This document shows, piece after piece, positions 9,513 through 18,686 of a stretch of 64,000 nucleotides of DNA; positions within the stretch are counted from its first letter, which is position 1; each line of letters opens with the position of its first letter. The stretch comes from Sphingomonas sp. KR3-1 (GTDB lineage Bacteria > Pseudomonadota > Alphaproteobacteria > Sphingomonadales > Sphingomonadaceae), in contig NZ_JBDZDQ010000003.1 in NCBI RefSeq assembly GCF_040049295.1, positions 372,001 through 436,000 on the forward strand, given 5' to 3'. The position numbers and the translations under genes are program-made. The notes under the pieces were generated by a model. That model was given only the letters and a program-made list of their open reading frames with translations, was not told where the DNA came from and ran no database searches.

Positions 9513-10448
9513 ATGAAGGCCGTCCTCCCTGCCCTCGCCCGCCCGCTGGTGGAGCCGCAGCTCCCGTCGGGGCTCGATGTCCACTGGTTCGCCAGCACCG
9601 ACGAGGCGGTGGCGATGGCCGCCGACGCCGATATCGGCTGGCTCGACAGCAACAACCCGCGCGAATGGGCGCGGACCGTCGCGGCGGCGGGCAAGCTGCA
9701 ATGGCTCTCGACCATCTACGCCGGGCTCGACGCGCTCGACACTGGGCTACTGCGCGAGCGCGGCACCCGGGTGACCAATGGCAGCGGCGTCAACGCCCAT
9801 GCCGTCGCCGAATATGCAGTGATGGGCGCGCTGGTGGCGGCCAAGCGCTTCGACCAGGTCGTGCGCGCCGCGGATCGCCACCAATGGCCGACCGATTCGC
9901 CGGGCAAGCTCGAGCTGTTCGAAAGCAAGGCGCTCGTGATCGGCTATGGCACGATCGGGCGGCTGATCGGCGAGCGGCTGAAGGGCTTTGGCGTCGACGT
10001 GACCGGGGTCACGCGTTCGGGCGCCGAAGGCACGGTGGGCCCCGATGCCTGGCGCGCGCTGCTGCCGGAGACCGACTGGGTGTTCCTCGCCGCGCCCTCC
10101 ACCGCCGAAAGCCATGCGATGATCGGCGCCGGGGAGCTGGCGGCGATGAAGCCGAGCGCCTGGATCGTCAATGTCGGCCGCGGCGACCTGATCGACCAGG
10201 AGGCGCTGATCGAGGCGTGCACGAAGCGGCGGATCGCCGGCGCCTTCCTCGACACTGTCACGCCCGAGCCGCTGCCGCCCGAGCATCCGCTGTGGACCAC
10301 GCCCAATGTGATCCACTCGATGCACCTGTCCGGCCGCAGCCAGACGCGGATGTTCCTGCGCGCCGCTTCGCTGTTCGTCGAGAATGTGCAGGCGTTCGTG
10401 GAGGGGCGGCCGCTGCGCAACGAAGTCGATCTCGCGGCGGGATATTAG
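9513..10448 (+). CDS. D-isomer-specific 2-hydroxyacid dehydrogenase
   Basis: The 311-residue NAD(P)-dependent oxidoreductase has the Rossmann motif VIGYGTIG and the family signature NVGRGDLID with its conserved arginine. The glutamate-containing DTVTPEPLP segment and a catalytic-histidine candidate in SMHLSG follow. The family interconverts 2-oxoacids and D-2-hydroxyacids; the substrate cannot be told from the sequence. It most resembles the divergent phosphoglycerate dehydrogenase-like group. The ATG at 9513 starts at the family N-terminus; earlier in-frame starts fall in the upstream repeat. Confidence 0.88.
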   Translation: MKAVLPALARPLVEPQLPSGLDVHWFASTDEAVAMAADADIGWLDSNNPREWARTVAAAGKLQWLSTIYAGLDALDTGLLRERGTRVTNGSGVNAHAVAEYAVMGALVAAKRFDQVVRAADRHQWPTDSPGKLELFESKALVIGYGTIGRLIGERLKGFGVDVTGVTRSGAEGTVGPDAWRALLPETDWVFLAAPSTAESHAMIGAGELAAMKPSAWIVNVGRGDLIDQEALIEACTKRRIAGAFLDTVTPEPLPPEHPLWTTPNVIHSMHLSGRSQTRMFLRAASLFVENVQAFVEGRPLRNEVDLAAGY

Positions 10449-10777
10449 TCCGCCTTCCGGTCTTGCAATGTAGGATTTCGCATGGTTGCGTCGAAGCGCC
10501 GCGGCACGCCGCGGCCGCTCTTTGAACCGTAGGAAATATAGGACCGGTCCTTCCGCCCGCAGCGCAACAATGCTGCGAAGGTCACAGGCCTGCGCACTCC
10601 CCTGGGTGTAGCGGCTTTCGTGACTTTCCGCGTCGAGTCGAAGCCGCCGCTGTTGGACGGGCGCAGGCCGATAAAATCCGCTGTCGACGCGTACTTCATG
10701 AACATTGGCTGGAAATGGTTCTGCCGGAGCCTAAGTTTCCGCTTGCAGCCCGCCGTGCCTCGGCATTACTTAGTTTC
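10449..10777. other. Intergenic region without a recognised gene
   Basis: These 329 bases separate the dehydrogenase from the arsR-type gene. They contain small GC-rich palindromes near 10496-10520 and an 86-codon minus-strand frame (10445-10705) with poor coding character. No RNA or mobile element was identified with confidence. The stretch just before 10778 is the likely promoter of the ArsR/SRPBCC pair. Confidence 0.5.
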
Positions 10778-11113
10778 ATGCCTAACCAAATCGACGCCGC
10801 CTTCGCCGCGCTTGCCGATCCCACCCGCCGCGCGGTGGTCGAGCGGCTCGGCGACGGGCCGGCCAGCGTCAGCGCCCTCGCCGGCGGCTTCACCATGGCG
10901 ATGCCGAGCTTCCTCCAGCATATCCGCCTGCTCGAAGGCGCCGGGCTGGTGCGCACCGAGAAGCAGGGCCGCGTGCGCACCTGCACGCTCGAGCCGCTGG
11001 CGCTCGCCGCGGTCGAGCAATGGATCGTCGAGCGGCGCCGCACGACCGAGGCGCGCTACGATCGCCTCGCCAAATTCCTCGACGCCCAGGACCAGGAGAG
11101 CGACCATGGCTGA
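10778..11113 (+). CDS. ArsR family transcriptional regulator
   Basis: The 111-residue winged-helix protein carries the ArsR signature ALADPTRRAVVERL, a recognition region GFTMAMPSFLQHIRLLEGAGLV and a basic wing (TEKQGRVRTC). No metal-binding cysteine cluster is visible, so it probably does not sense metal. It overlaps the following SRPBCC gene by 8 bases, a common ArsR/AHSA1 pairing. No Shine-Dalgarno sequence precedes the ATG, so a leaderless transcript is possible. Confidence 0.9.
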   Translation: MPNQIDAAFAALADPTRRAVVERLGDGPASVSALAGGFTMAMPSFLQHIRLLEGAGLVRTEKQGRVRTCTLEPLALAAVEQWIVERRRTTEARYDRLAKFLDAQDQESDHG

Positions 11114-11561
11114 AGCAGTCCACGACACGTTCGTCATCGAGCGCCGCTTCCGGCAGAGCCCGGCCAAGGTGTTCGCCGCCTTCTCGACCGAGGAAGGCAA
11201 GGCGCGCTGGTTCTCCGGGCCGAACGACCAATGGGATGCGACCGACCGCCATTTCGACTTCCGCATCGGCGGCGCAGAGCATCTCGAGGGGCGCTGGAAG
11301 AGCGGCATGGTGACCCGCTTCGACTGCACCTATCACGACATCGTGCCCGATGGCCGCATCGTCTACGCCTATCGCATGAAGATCGGTGGCAAGCCGATCT
11401 CGGTGAACCTCTGCTCGATCGAGCTGCTGCCGGACGGCGACGGCACTCGCCTGCTCCACACCGAGCACGGCATCTATCTCGACGGCTATGCGGACGACGG
11501 CGCGCGGCATCACGGGATCGGGCTGCAATATGACAAGCTGGCCGAGACCTTGCCCGATTGA
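11106..11561 (+). CDS. SRPBCC / AHSA1-like domain protein
   Basis: The 151-residue protein starts at an ATG after GGAG. It has the SRPBCC hot-dog-like layout, with RRFRQSPAKVFAAFST at the start, WFSGP and a C-terminal helix (HHGIGLQYDKLAE). These START-related proteins bind hydrophobic ligands or act as regulatory partners. The ATG lies inside the end of the arsR-type gene, so the two are translationally coupled and probably co-regulated. Confidence 0.88.
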   Translation: MAEAVHDTFVIERRFRQSPAKVFAAFSTEEGKARWFSGPNDQWDATDRHFDFRIGGAEHLEGRWKSGMVTRFDCTYHDIVPDGRIVYAYRMKIGGKPISVNLCSIELLPDGDGTRLLHTEHGIYLDGYADDGARHHGIGLQYDKLAETLPD

Positions 11562-11579
11562 TTTACCCCGGCGGGGAAA
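11562..11579. promoter_or_regulatory. Operator-like palindrome 1 upstream of HTH-DAHP synthase
   Basis: The sequence TTTACCCCGGCGGGGAAA is a near-palindrome built of TTnCCCC and GGGGnAA. A second, closely similar 18-bp site starts exactly 34 bp downstream (11596). Both lie just before an HTH-bearing gene, so autoregulation is plausible. The first site begins one base after the stop of the SRPBCC gene. Confidence 0.6.
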
Positions 11580-11595
11580 TTTTCGCTTGCTTGCT

Positions 11596-11613
11596 TTTAC
11601 CCAGCGGGGGTAA
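11596..11613. promoter_or_regulatory. Operator-like palindrome 2 upstream of HTH-DAHP synthase
   Basis: The sequence TTTACCCAGCGGGGGTAA holds a perfect 6-bp inverted repeat, TTACCC and GGGTAA, with a 5-base centre. It matches site 1 at 14 of 18 positions and lies 12 bp before the start codon, where bound protein would block transcription or translation initiation. Confidence 0.6.
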
Positions 11614-11625
11614 GCCGCCCGCATC

Positions 11626-13218
11626 ATGACGACACTGGCAGGCACCAAGATCCACCGTTTCCGCGAGGAACGCTCTCTCACCCGAGCCGCGTTCGGCGCT
11701 TGGTTCGACATCCCCGGCTCGACCGTGCAGGGCTGGGAGAAGGACGGCAAGCGCGCGAGCGCGAAGGTCGCGAGCCTGATCGCGGCGCATGGCATCGCCG
11801 ATCATGGCGACTGGAACGTCACGGTACGCGACGCGGAGAATGACATGAGTGCGAGCTGGAGCCCTTCGAGCTGGACCGCGGCCGAGGCGCGGCAGCTGCC
11901 CAAATATCCCGATCAGGGTGCGCTCGACGCCGCGACCACCCAGCTCGCCTCCTATCCGCCGCTCGTCTTCGCCGGCGAGGCGCGCGAGCTGACCAGCGAG
12001 CTGGCCAAGGTCTCGCGCGGCGAGGCGTTCCTGCTCCAGGGCGGCGATTGCGCGGAGAGCTTCGCCGAGTTCCATCCGAACAACATCCGCGACACCTTCC
12101 GTGTGCTGCTCCAGATGGCGGTGGTGCTCACCTTCGCCTCGAAGCTGCCGACGGTGAAGCTCGGGCGGATGGCGGGCCAGTTCGCCAAGCCGCGCTCGGC
12201 CGATACCGAGACGATCGATGGCGTCGAGCTGCCCTCGTACCGCGGCGACAATGTCAACGACATCGCCTTCACGCCCGAGGCGCGGATCCCCGATCCGCAG
12301 CGCATGGTGCAGGGTTATTCGCAGTCGGCCGCGACGCTCAACCTGCTGCGCGCCTTCGCGCAGGGCGGCTATGCCAATCTCCACCAGGTCCACAAATGGA
12401 CGCACGACTTCATGGGCCGCAGCCCCTGGGCGAAGAAATATGCCGATGTCGCCGACCGGATCGGCGAAGCGCTGGACTTCATGGCCGCCTGCGGCATCGA
12501 TGCGGACAGCGTGCCGCAACTGAAGGCGACCAGCTTCTACACCAGCCACGAGGCGCTGCTGCTGCCCTTCGAGCAGGCGATGACCCGCCAGGATTCGCTG
12601 ACCGGCGACTGGTACGACACCAGCGCGCACATGCTGTGGATCGGCGACCGCACGCGGTTCGAGGGCTCGGCGCATGTCGAGTTCCTGCGCGGCATCGGCA
12701 ATCCGATCGGGATGAAGTGCGGCCCGACGCTGGAGCCCGACGCGCTGCTGCGCCTGCTCGACACGCTCAACCCGAGCCGCACGCCGGGCCGGATGACGCT
12801 GATCACCCGCTATGGCCATGACAAGATCGAGGCCGGGCTGCCCAAGCTCGTCCGCGCAGTGAAGCGCGAGGGGCATCCGGTGGTGTGGAGCTGCGATCCG
12901 ATGCACGGCAACGTCATCAAGGCGGCCAATGGCTACAAGACCCGGCCGTTCGATCGCATCCTGGCCGAGGTGCGCGGCTTCTTCGCCGTCCACCGTGCCG
13001 AGGGCACGTTCGCCGGCGGCATCCATGCCGAGATGACCGGCCAGAATGTCACCGAATGCACCGGCGGCGCTATCGACATCACCGAGCAGGGACTGGCCGA
13101 TCGCTACCACACGCATTGCGACCCGCGGCTCAATGCGGGGCAGAGCCTGGAGCTCGCTTTTCTGCTGGCCGAAATGCTCAACGAGGAAATGTCGGAACGC
13201 CGCAAGGCCGCCGCTTGA
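11626..13218 (+). CDS. aroG: HTH-domain / class II DAHP synthase (3-deoxy-7-phosphoheptulonate synthase)
   Basis: Residues 74-530 are a class II DAHP synthase, which condenses phosphoenolpyruvate and erythrose 4-phosphate at the entry to the shikimate pathway. Metal ligands are readable: Cys142 (GGDCAES), His427 (DPMHGN), Glu469 (HAEMTGQN) and Asp499 (THCDPRLN). Residues 8-60 are a helix-turn-helix domain of XRE type ([24 protein letters not shown]) in the same open frame. An internal ATG at 11845 has GGAG six bases upstream and matches the usual enzyme N-terminus, so either one fused protein or two products are possible. Two operator-like palindromes lie directly upstream. Confidence 0.9.
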   Translation: MTTLAGTKIHRFREERSLTRAAFGAWFDIPGSTVQGWEKDGKRASAKVASLIAAHGIADHGDWNVTVRDAENDMSASWSPSSWTAAEARQLPKYPDQGALDAATTQLASYPPLVFAGEARELTSELAKVSRGEAFLLQGGDCAESFAEFHPNNIRDTFRVLLQMAVVLTFASKLPTVKLGRMAGQFAKPRSADTETIDGVELPSYRGDNVNDIAFTPEARIPDPQRMVQGYSQSAATLNLLRAFAQGGYANLHQVHKWTHDFMGRSPWAKKYADVADRIGEALDFMAACGIDADSVPQLKATSFYTSHEALLLPFEQAMTRQDSLTGDWYDTSAHMLWIGDRTRFEGSAHVEFLRGIGNPIGMKCGPTLEPDALLRLLDTLNPSRTPGRMTLITRYGHDKIEAGLPKLVRAVKREGHPVVWSCDPMHGNVIKAANGYKTRPFDRILAEVRGFFAVHRAEGTFAGGIHAEMTGQNVTECTGGAIDITEQGLADRYHTHCDPRLNAGQSLELAFLLAEMLNEEMSERRKAAA

Positions 13219-13306
13219 TAAATTGTTGCGGAACCGATCCGTATTTTAGCGGATTTACATCGCTGTCAGCATCCACGAAGGGGCTTCGCTTTACGCGGAG
13301 TTAAGG

Positions 13307-16072
13307 TTGGCGACGGTGGAGGAACGCTTGCCGAAGGGGCTATTTGCGTCGGTGCGACCGGCGCTGTTCGTCTTTCTCGGTGCCTTCGCCGCCTGCGTGA
13401 GCTGGGCCCTGTGGTATCGCCACACCGGCCGAAATCCGCCCATTGGCATCGCTATCGGCGTGTCCGTCGGCGGGCTGATCCTTGCGGGTACCCGGCTATG
13501 GCCGCTGCCTGCGCTTGCGGTGTTTCTTTCCTATCTGCTGCTGGCGCCGCACTATCCGCTGGTCGGCAAGCTTGCCGGCGCCCTGGGCCTGGGGCTCGGG
13601 GCGCTGCTCACGGCCTCGATGATCAACCGTCGCGGCATCCGCCCGACCGAAGTGCTCGACCCGCGCTCATTGCTCTGGGTATTCCTGTCCGCCATCGCGG
13701 GATCGGCGCTCGCCGCCGGCACCTTCATGCTCGGCCAGACGCTGACCGGCGGCAAGATCGCGTTCGTCGATGTCTTCTCCCAGCAGGGCCTTGGCATGAT
13801 CCTGGCGGCGCCGCTGGTGCTCGTCTGGGCCACGCCACCGCGGCACCGCTGGTCGCCCCTGCGCTGGGCAGGCTTCGTGGCGGCAATGCTGCTTTGCGCC
13901 GTCGTCGCAGCTCTGGTGTTCCTCACGCCGGATAGCGGACCGATCGGCGGCGCGATCTTCCCGCCGCTCGTCCTTGCGGCATTAGGCTGGCACCTGCGCG
14001 GCGCAACCACGGCGACGGCGATCAGCGCGGTGATCATGCTGTGGAGCACCGAGATTGGCACCGGCCCCTTCTCGCTCGCCGCGTCGGGGCAGCAAGTGCT
14101 GATCGGGCAGATGTTCGTTGCGGTGACCGCCGCGACGATCTTCCTGCTCGCTGCCTATGCCGATGAGCGCCACGCCGAAGACAAGCTGCGCCTCGCCGCC
14201 AAGCGGCTCGAAGTGTCGCGCCGCAACCTGGCCAACATGGCGCGGGATTCTTCCACCGCGGTTGCCATTCTCGATCGCGACATGCGCTATATCGCCGCCT
14301 CCCAGCGCTATATCAGCGACTATCGTCTGCCCGAGGGCGTTCCGCTCGAAGGGCGCAGCCATTTCGAAGTGTTCCCGGGCATCCCGCCCGAGCGGCACGC
14401 AATGTACCAGCGGGTGTTCGACGGCGAACAGCTCTCCGGCAATGACGAGGCGGTGCGGCACGGCGACGGCACGGTCGACTATGTCCGCTGGAGCCAGCGG
14501 CCCTGGTATGACGAGGACGACCGCATCGCCGGCATCGTCATGTCGAGCGAGATCGTCACCGCCGAGCGCGAGGCGCGCCGCAAGCTGGAGGAGGCCGAGC
14601 GCCGGTACCGCGCGGTGTTCGAGCAGGCCGGCGTGGGCGTGGGCCGGCTGTCACTGCAGGGCGAGATCCTGGAAATCAACGACCGCGGCTGCGAGATCAG
14701 CGGCTATCCGCGCGAGGCGTTGATCGGGCGCAACCTCAGCGAGTTCGGCGTCGAGGAGGAAACGCAATCGACCGTGAAGGCGATCGCCGCGCTGGTCCGC
14801 GGCGAAGAGACCTTCTTCTCGGGAGACCGGATGCTCCATACCGGCGGCGGCTTTGTGCGGCCGATCCATTGCACGGCGAACATCGTGCGCTCCGAGGATG
14901 GCACCGGCGACTATATCGCCATCGTGCTCCAGGACATCTCCGAGCGCATCGCCACGCAGAGCGCGCTCGAGGAGAGCGAGAAGATGCTCCGCCTGGCGCA
15001 GGAGGCCGCGGGCGTGGGCGTGTGGCAGATCGACCTGATCCATGGCGGCTCGCGCCAGTCTCCCGAGACGGCGCGGATGCTCGGTCTCGAGTGGCGCGAG
15101 GGCGAATATCGCATGGCCGATGTCGCGGCCCAGATCGGCGAGGCCCAAGTGCTTGAGCTGCGCAAGGCCATCGGCCAGGCACGCCATAGCCAGGGGCCGC
15201 TCGAGATGACGCTCGAGCTGCACCTCGCCAATGGCGAGACGCGCTGGGTCACGTTGCAGGGTCGCTATGACGCGCATGACGGCCATCCGCGGCTGATCGG
15301 CCTCGCCATCGACATCACGCACGACATGGAGGCCGATGCCCAGCTGCGCGAAGTGCATGAGAAACTGCTGCGCCTCGCCCGCCTGAACGCGATGGGCGCG
15401 ATGGCCTCGACACTGGCGCATGAGCTCAACCAGCCGCTGGCCGCGATCACCAACTATCTGGAGGCCTGCCGCTACCTCACCCGCTCACGCGGCGATCCCG
15501 ATCATTCGATCCTCGATGCGCTCGATCGCGCGCGGGTGCAGGCGCTGCGGGCCGGCGACATCATCCGCAAGATCCGATCGTTCACGGTGACGGGGGAGAT
15601 CGCCAAGGCCCGGCTTGATATCGGCGAGGCGATCCGCGCCTCGGTCGGGGCGGTACGCCAGCTCAAGGTTTCCGGCGGGGTGAAGATCGACTGCAGCTTC
15701 GATCCGCAGCCTGCCTTCGTGATCGGCGATGCGCTGCAGATCGAACAGGTGGTGAGCAACCTGATCCGCAACGCCGTTGAGGCAACGGCGGGGCAGGAAC
15801 GCCGCGAAGTGATGATCACCACTCGGGTCGAGACCGAGGAAGTGTGCGTGGAGGTCGCCGATAGCGGCCCGGGGCTCAGCGAAGCGATGCTCGAGAATCT
15901 GTTTGAGCCCTTCCGCACCACCAAGGAGAGCGGCACCGGGCTTGGCCTGCCGATCTGCCGCACGATCGTGGAGGCGCATGGCGGACGGCTCTGGGCCGCG
16001 AACGCACCTGAGGGCGGTGCCGTGTTCAGCTTCACGCTGCCGACGGTTTCGGAAGCCGACGAGGCCGCCTGA
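13307..16072 (+). CDS. MASE1-PAS hybrid sensor histidine kinase (orphan)
   Basis: The 921-residue protein starts at a TTG with GGAG six bases upstream. About 280 residues of multiple membrane helices (MASE1-type sensor) come first, then three PAS/PAC modules (about 305-420, 430-550 and 555-680). A HisKA domain follows with His705 in STLAHELNQPLAA, and then an HATPase domain (NLIRNAVEAT, DSGPGL, GTGLGLPI). The kinase core is of the FixL/DctB-like HPK4 group. No response regulator lies nearby, so its partner is elsewhere. The signal is unknown; no haem-binding or cysteine signature was identified in the PAS domains. Confidence 0.92.
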   Translation: MATVEERLPKGLFASVRPALFVFLGAFAACVSWALWYRHTGRNPPIGIAIGVSVGGLILAGTRLWPLPALAVFLSYLLLAPHYPLVGKLAGALGLGLGALLTASMINRRGIRPTEVLDPRSLLWVFLSAIAGSALAAGTFMLGQTLTGGKIAFVDVFSQQGLGMILAAPLVLVWATPPRHRWSPLRWAGFVAAMLLCAVVAALVFLTPDSGPIGGAIFPPLVLAALGWHLRGATTATAISAVIMLWSTEIGTGPFSLAASGQQVLIGQMFVAVTAATIFLLAAYADERHAEDKLRLAAKRLEVSRRNLANMARDSSTAVAILDRDMRYIAASQRYISDYRLPEGVPLEGRSHFEVFPGIPPERHAMYQRVFDGEQLSGNDEAVRHGDGTVDYVRWSQRPWYDEDDRIAGIVMSSEIVTAEREARRKLEEAERRYRAVFEQAGVGVGRLSLQGEILEINDRGCEISGYPREALIGRNLSEFGVEEETQSTVKAIAALVRGEETFFSGDRMLHTGGGFVRPIHCTANIVRSEDGTGDYIAIVLQDISERIATQSALEESEKMLRLAQEAAGVGVWQIDLIHGGSRQSPETARMLGLEWREGEYRMADVAAQIGEAQVLELRKAIGQARHSQGPLEMTLELHLANGETRWVTLQGRYDAHDGHPRLIGLAIDITHDMEADAQLREVHEKLLRLARLNAMGAMASTLAHELNQPLAAITNYLEACRYLTRSRGDPDHSILDALDRARVQALRAGDIIRKIRSFTVTGEIAKARLDIGEAIRASVGAVRQLKVSGGVKIDCSFDPQPAFVIGDALQIEQVVSNLIRNAVEATAGQERREVMITTRVETEEVCVEVADSGPGLSEAMLENLFEPFRTTKESGTGLGLPICRTIVEAHGGRLWAANAPEGGAVFSFTLPTVSEADEAA

Positions 16073-16170
16073 CCCATAGCGCAACAAACTGAAACACCGG
16101 CGCAAGGCGCGCCCGCCAGAGGGGAGCGGGCCGGCACCTTGCCCCTCTGTGTTGCCGGCCCCCTGAACTA

Positions 16171-16207
16171 CCGGGGTGGCCGAATTCCCCTATTGCGGCC
16201 ACCCCGG
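16171..16207. terminator. Terminator between the histidine kinase and DUF488 genes
   Basis: A perfect 12-bp stem (CCGGGGTGGCCG at 16171-16182 with its complement at 16196-16207) with a 13-base loop is followed by CCTTT. It lies between convergent genes and probably stops both transcripts. Confidence 0.7.
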
Positions 16208-16222
16208 CCTTTCAGCCGGTTC

Positions 16223-16654
16223 TCACGCGAACAGATCGACCACCTCGGCGCCCTCGCCTTCCGCGGCGAGCAACAGCGTGCGGTGGCAATGCTCGGGATT
16301 GCGCTCGAAGCATAGCAGCGCGCTGGGCTTCTCCTCCGCCAGCGCCCGCATCATCGCCGCCTCGGCCTGCGCCTCGGGCAGGTGAAGCTGGCCCTCATAG
16401 ACCGCGCGCAGCGTCTTCACATCGCCCTTCTTGGCGGCGTCGCGGCCGAGCTTGGGTGTGCCGAGGTTCTTGAGCAGCACATAATCGATCCCCGCTTGCT
16501 TCAGGCTGGCGGCGAGGATGTTCTTCGAAAACCCCGGACGGCGCGACAACGGTACTGCGCGCACGTCGATAACCCGCTCCACCCCGGCCTTGCGCAGCGC
16601 GGCGATGAACTCGTCCATCGTCGTCGCCTCATAACCGATGGTGAAGATCTTCAT
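16223..16654 (-). CDS. DUF488 domain-containing protein
   Basis: The 143-residue protein has the DUF488 hallmarks TIGYEATTMDEFI, DVRAVPLSRRPGFS and CFERNPEHCHR near the C-terminus. The family's biochemical role is not established. Its ATG overlaps the stop of the YhhN-like gene by 4 bases, so the two form a coupled pair on the minus strand. Confidence 0.9.
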   Translation of the reverse strand: MKIFTIGYEATTMDEFIAALRKAGVERVIDVRAVPLSRRPGFSKNILAASLKQAGIDYVLLKNLGTPKLGRDAAKKGDVKTLRAVYEGQLHLPEAQAEAAMMRALAEEKPSALLCFERNPEHCHRTLLLAAEGEGAEVVDLFA

Positions 16655-17295
16655 GCTGGCGCCTTATTTCCGCGAAGCGCGTGGACCGCACCCCAGGCGA
16701 TCAACGCCTGGCCGGCGAAATAGGTCGGCCACACGAGGAATTGCGCGATCTCGGGCAGGATCAAGCGACCTTCGCGCAGGAAGAGCAGCCAGTCGGAGAC
16801 GAAGAACAGCAGCGCGCCCGCGGCGACCAGCGTGCCGAGCCGGCTGAGCATTGCCGACGCGGTCATCAGCGCCAGGCCGAATATGTAGAAGGCGAGGAGC
16901 TCTACCTGGTAAGCGCCGCGGAATATCCACCAAGCGAACAGCGCCACCCCCATTGCGACAGGCGGCGCGATCCACTGCGCAGCGGGAACGCGGCTGTTGC
17001 GCAGATAGAGATAGCTCGCGAGGAAATGGCCGGCCAGGAAAGCGAGTCCGCCGGCGGCCATGCCCTGCAGCTCGAGCAGCGCGTCGCCGAGCGCGCCGAG
17101 CGCCAGCACCGCGCCGATCATCCTGCCATAGCCATCCACCGCCTTGCTGCGCGCCCAGAGCGCGAGCAGCGCCACGCCGGCCGCCTTCCACACGGTGGCG
17201 GCGATTCCGCCGGCCTCCACCCAGCTATTTGCATAGAAGCTGATGCCGGCGACCAGCGCGGCGGCGAAGAGCGGTTCGGTACGGATACGGTTCAT
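16651..17295 (-). CDS. YhhN family integral membrane protein (lysoplasmalogenase-like)
   Basis: The 214-residue protein has seven or eight hydrophobic segments and the YhhN-family segments [15 protein letters not shown] and FVSDWLLF. Animal relatives (TMEM86) hydrolyse lysoplasmalogens; bacterial substrates are uncertain. It is divergent from trmFO with 56 bases between and overlaps the DUF488 gene. Confidence 0.85.
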   Translation of the reverse strand: MNRIRTEPLFAAALVAGISFYANSWVEAGGIAATVWKAAGVALLALWARSKAVDGYGRMIGAVLALGALGDALLELQGMAAGGLAFLAGHFLASYLYLRNSRVPAAQWIAPPVAMGVALFAWWIFRGAYQVELLAFYIFGLALMTASAMLSRLGTLVAAGALLFFVSDWLLFLREGRLILPEIAQFLVWPTYFAGQALIAWGAVHALRGNKAPA

Positions 17296-17351
17296 CAGCC
17301 CTTGATGCCGTGTGGCTGGCGCTCTGCCAAGCTTGGCTCTATCGGAGCCCC

Positions 17352-18686
17352 ATGCACGACATTCATATCATCGGCGGCGGCTTGGCCGGCTCGGAAGCCG
17401 CATGGCAGCTCGCAAACCAGGGCTTCAAGGTTCGCCTCTCCGAAATGCGCGGTAGTGGCACCATGACGCCGGCGCACCAGACCGAAGGGCTGGCCGAGCT
17501 GGTCTGCTCGAACAGCTTCCGCTCCGACGACGCGCAGAACAACGCCGTTGGCCTGTTGCATCAGGAGATGCGTGATCTCGGCTCGCTGATCATGGCGCAG
17601 GGCGATATCCACAAGGTGCCCGCCGGATCGGCGCTGGCAGTGGACCGGGACGGCTTTTCCGACGGCGTGACCGCGGCGCTGGCGGCGCATCCGAACATCG
17701 AGATCGTCCGCGAGCGGGTCGACCAGCTGCCGGATAGCGGCCTCACCATCGTCGCCACCGGGCCGCTGACTGCGCCGGGCCTGGCCGAAAGCATCGGAAC
17801 CGCGACGGGCAAGGACCAGCTCGCCTTTTTCGATGCGATCGCGCCGATCGTCCACCGCGAGAGCATCGATATGGAGACGGCCTGGTTCCAGTCGCGATGG
17901 AACAAGGGTGAAGGCAAGGACTATATCAACTGCCCAATGACCAAGGAGCAGTATTACGCCTTCCACGCCGCCCTGCTCGCCGGCGAGAAGACCGAGTTCC
18001 GGGAGTGGGAGAACGTCCCCTATTTCGAAGGTTGCATGCCGATCGAAGTGATGGCCGAGCGCGGTGTGGAAACGCTGCGCTTCGGGCCGATGAAGGGCGT
18101 GGGGCTCGACGATCCCAAGACCGGGCGCTGGCCCTATGCGGTGGTCCAGCTGCGCCAGGACAATGCCAGCGCGACGCTATGGAACATCGTCGGCTTCCAG
18201 ACGAAGCTCAAATATGCGGAGCAAGTTGCTCTGTTCAGGACGATTCCTGGACTTGAGAATGCAGAGTTCGCCCGGCTGGGCGGGCTGCATCGCAACACCT
18301 TCATCAAGTCGCCCGAGCTGCTCGATGGCGAACTGCGCTTGAAGAGCGCGCCGCATATCCGCTTTGCCGGGCAGATCACCGGCTGCGAGGGCTATGTCGA
18401 GAGCTCGGCGATCGGGCTGCTCGCGGGCCGCTTCGCCGCCGCCGAGCTCGCCGGCGAGACGCTCGCCCCGCCGCCGCGCGAGATGGCGCTGGGCGCACTG
18501 CTCTCGCACATCACCGGCGAGGCCGAGGCCGAGACCTACCAGCCGATGAACGTCAATTTCGGGCTGTTTCCGCCGATCGAGGGTCGCACCAAGAAGGCCG
18601 AGCGCAAGCAGATGTATACCGGCCGCGCCCGCGAGGCGATGCGAGGCTGGATGGCTCAGTCGTCGCTGTCGTCGGCCGGTTCCTGA
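17352..18686 (+). CDS. trmFO: FADH2/methylene-THF-dependent tRNA (uracil-54-C5) methyltransferase
   Basis: The 444-residue flavoprotein starts at an ATG with GGAG upstream. The FAD-binding motif [13 protein letters not shown] is at residues 6-18, followed by the TrmFO-specific [11 protein letters not shown]. The cysteine-bearing segments INCPMT and FEGCMPIE and the C-terminal [14 protein letters not shown] are also present. It makes m5U54 in the T-loop of tRNA using methylenetetrahydrofolate as carbon source. Its last 31 bases overlap the end of the convergent EF-hand gene. Confidence 0.96.
   Translation: MHDIHIIGGGLAGSEAAWQLANQGFKVRLSEMRGSGTMTPAHQTEGLAELVCSNSFRSDDAQNNAVGLLHQEMRDLGSLIMAQGDIHKVPAGSALAVDRDGFSDGVTAALAAHPNIEIVRERVDQLPDSGLTIVATGPLTAPGLAESIGTATGKDQLAFFDAIAPIVHRESIDMETAWFQSRWNKGEGKDYINCPMTKEQYYAFHAALLAGEKTEFREWENVPYFEGCMPIEVMAERGVETLRFGPMKGVGLDDPKTGRWPYAVVQLRQDNASATLWNIVGFQTKLKYAEQVALFRTIPGLENAEFARLGGLHRNTFIKSPELLDGELRLKSAPHIRFAGQITGCEGYVESSAIGLLAGRFAAAELAGETLAPPPREMALGALLSHITGEAEAETYQPMNVNFGLFPPIEGRTKKAERKQMYTGRAREAMRGWMAQSSLSSAGS

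Noticed and set aside
10445..10705. An 86-codon minus-strand frame with a motif faintly like the end of an IS110-type transposase
   Set aside because: The resemblance rests on a few residues (GLRP, SGG, K..K) and there is no transposase core, no terminal repeat and no target duplication. The frame lies over a promoter-like region and shows poor coding character.
11626..11844. The HTH segment as a separate gene ending before the DAHP synthase
   Set aside because: No stop codon occurs between the HTH segment and the enzyme in this sequence. The HTH part was therefore annotated within the longer gene, with the internal start noted.
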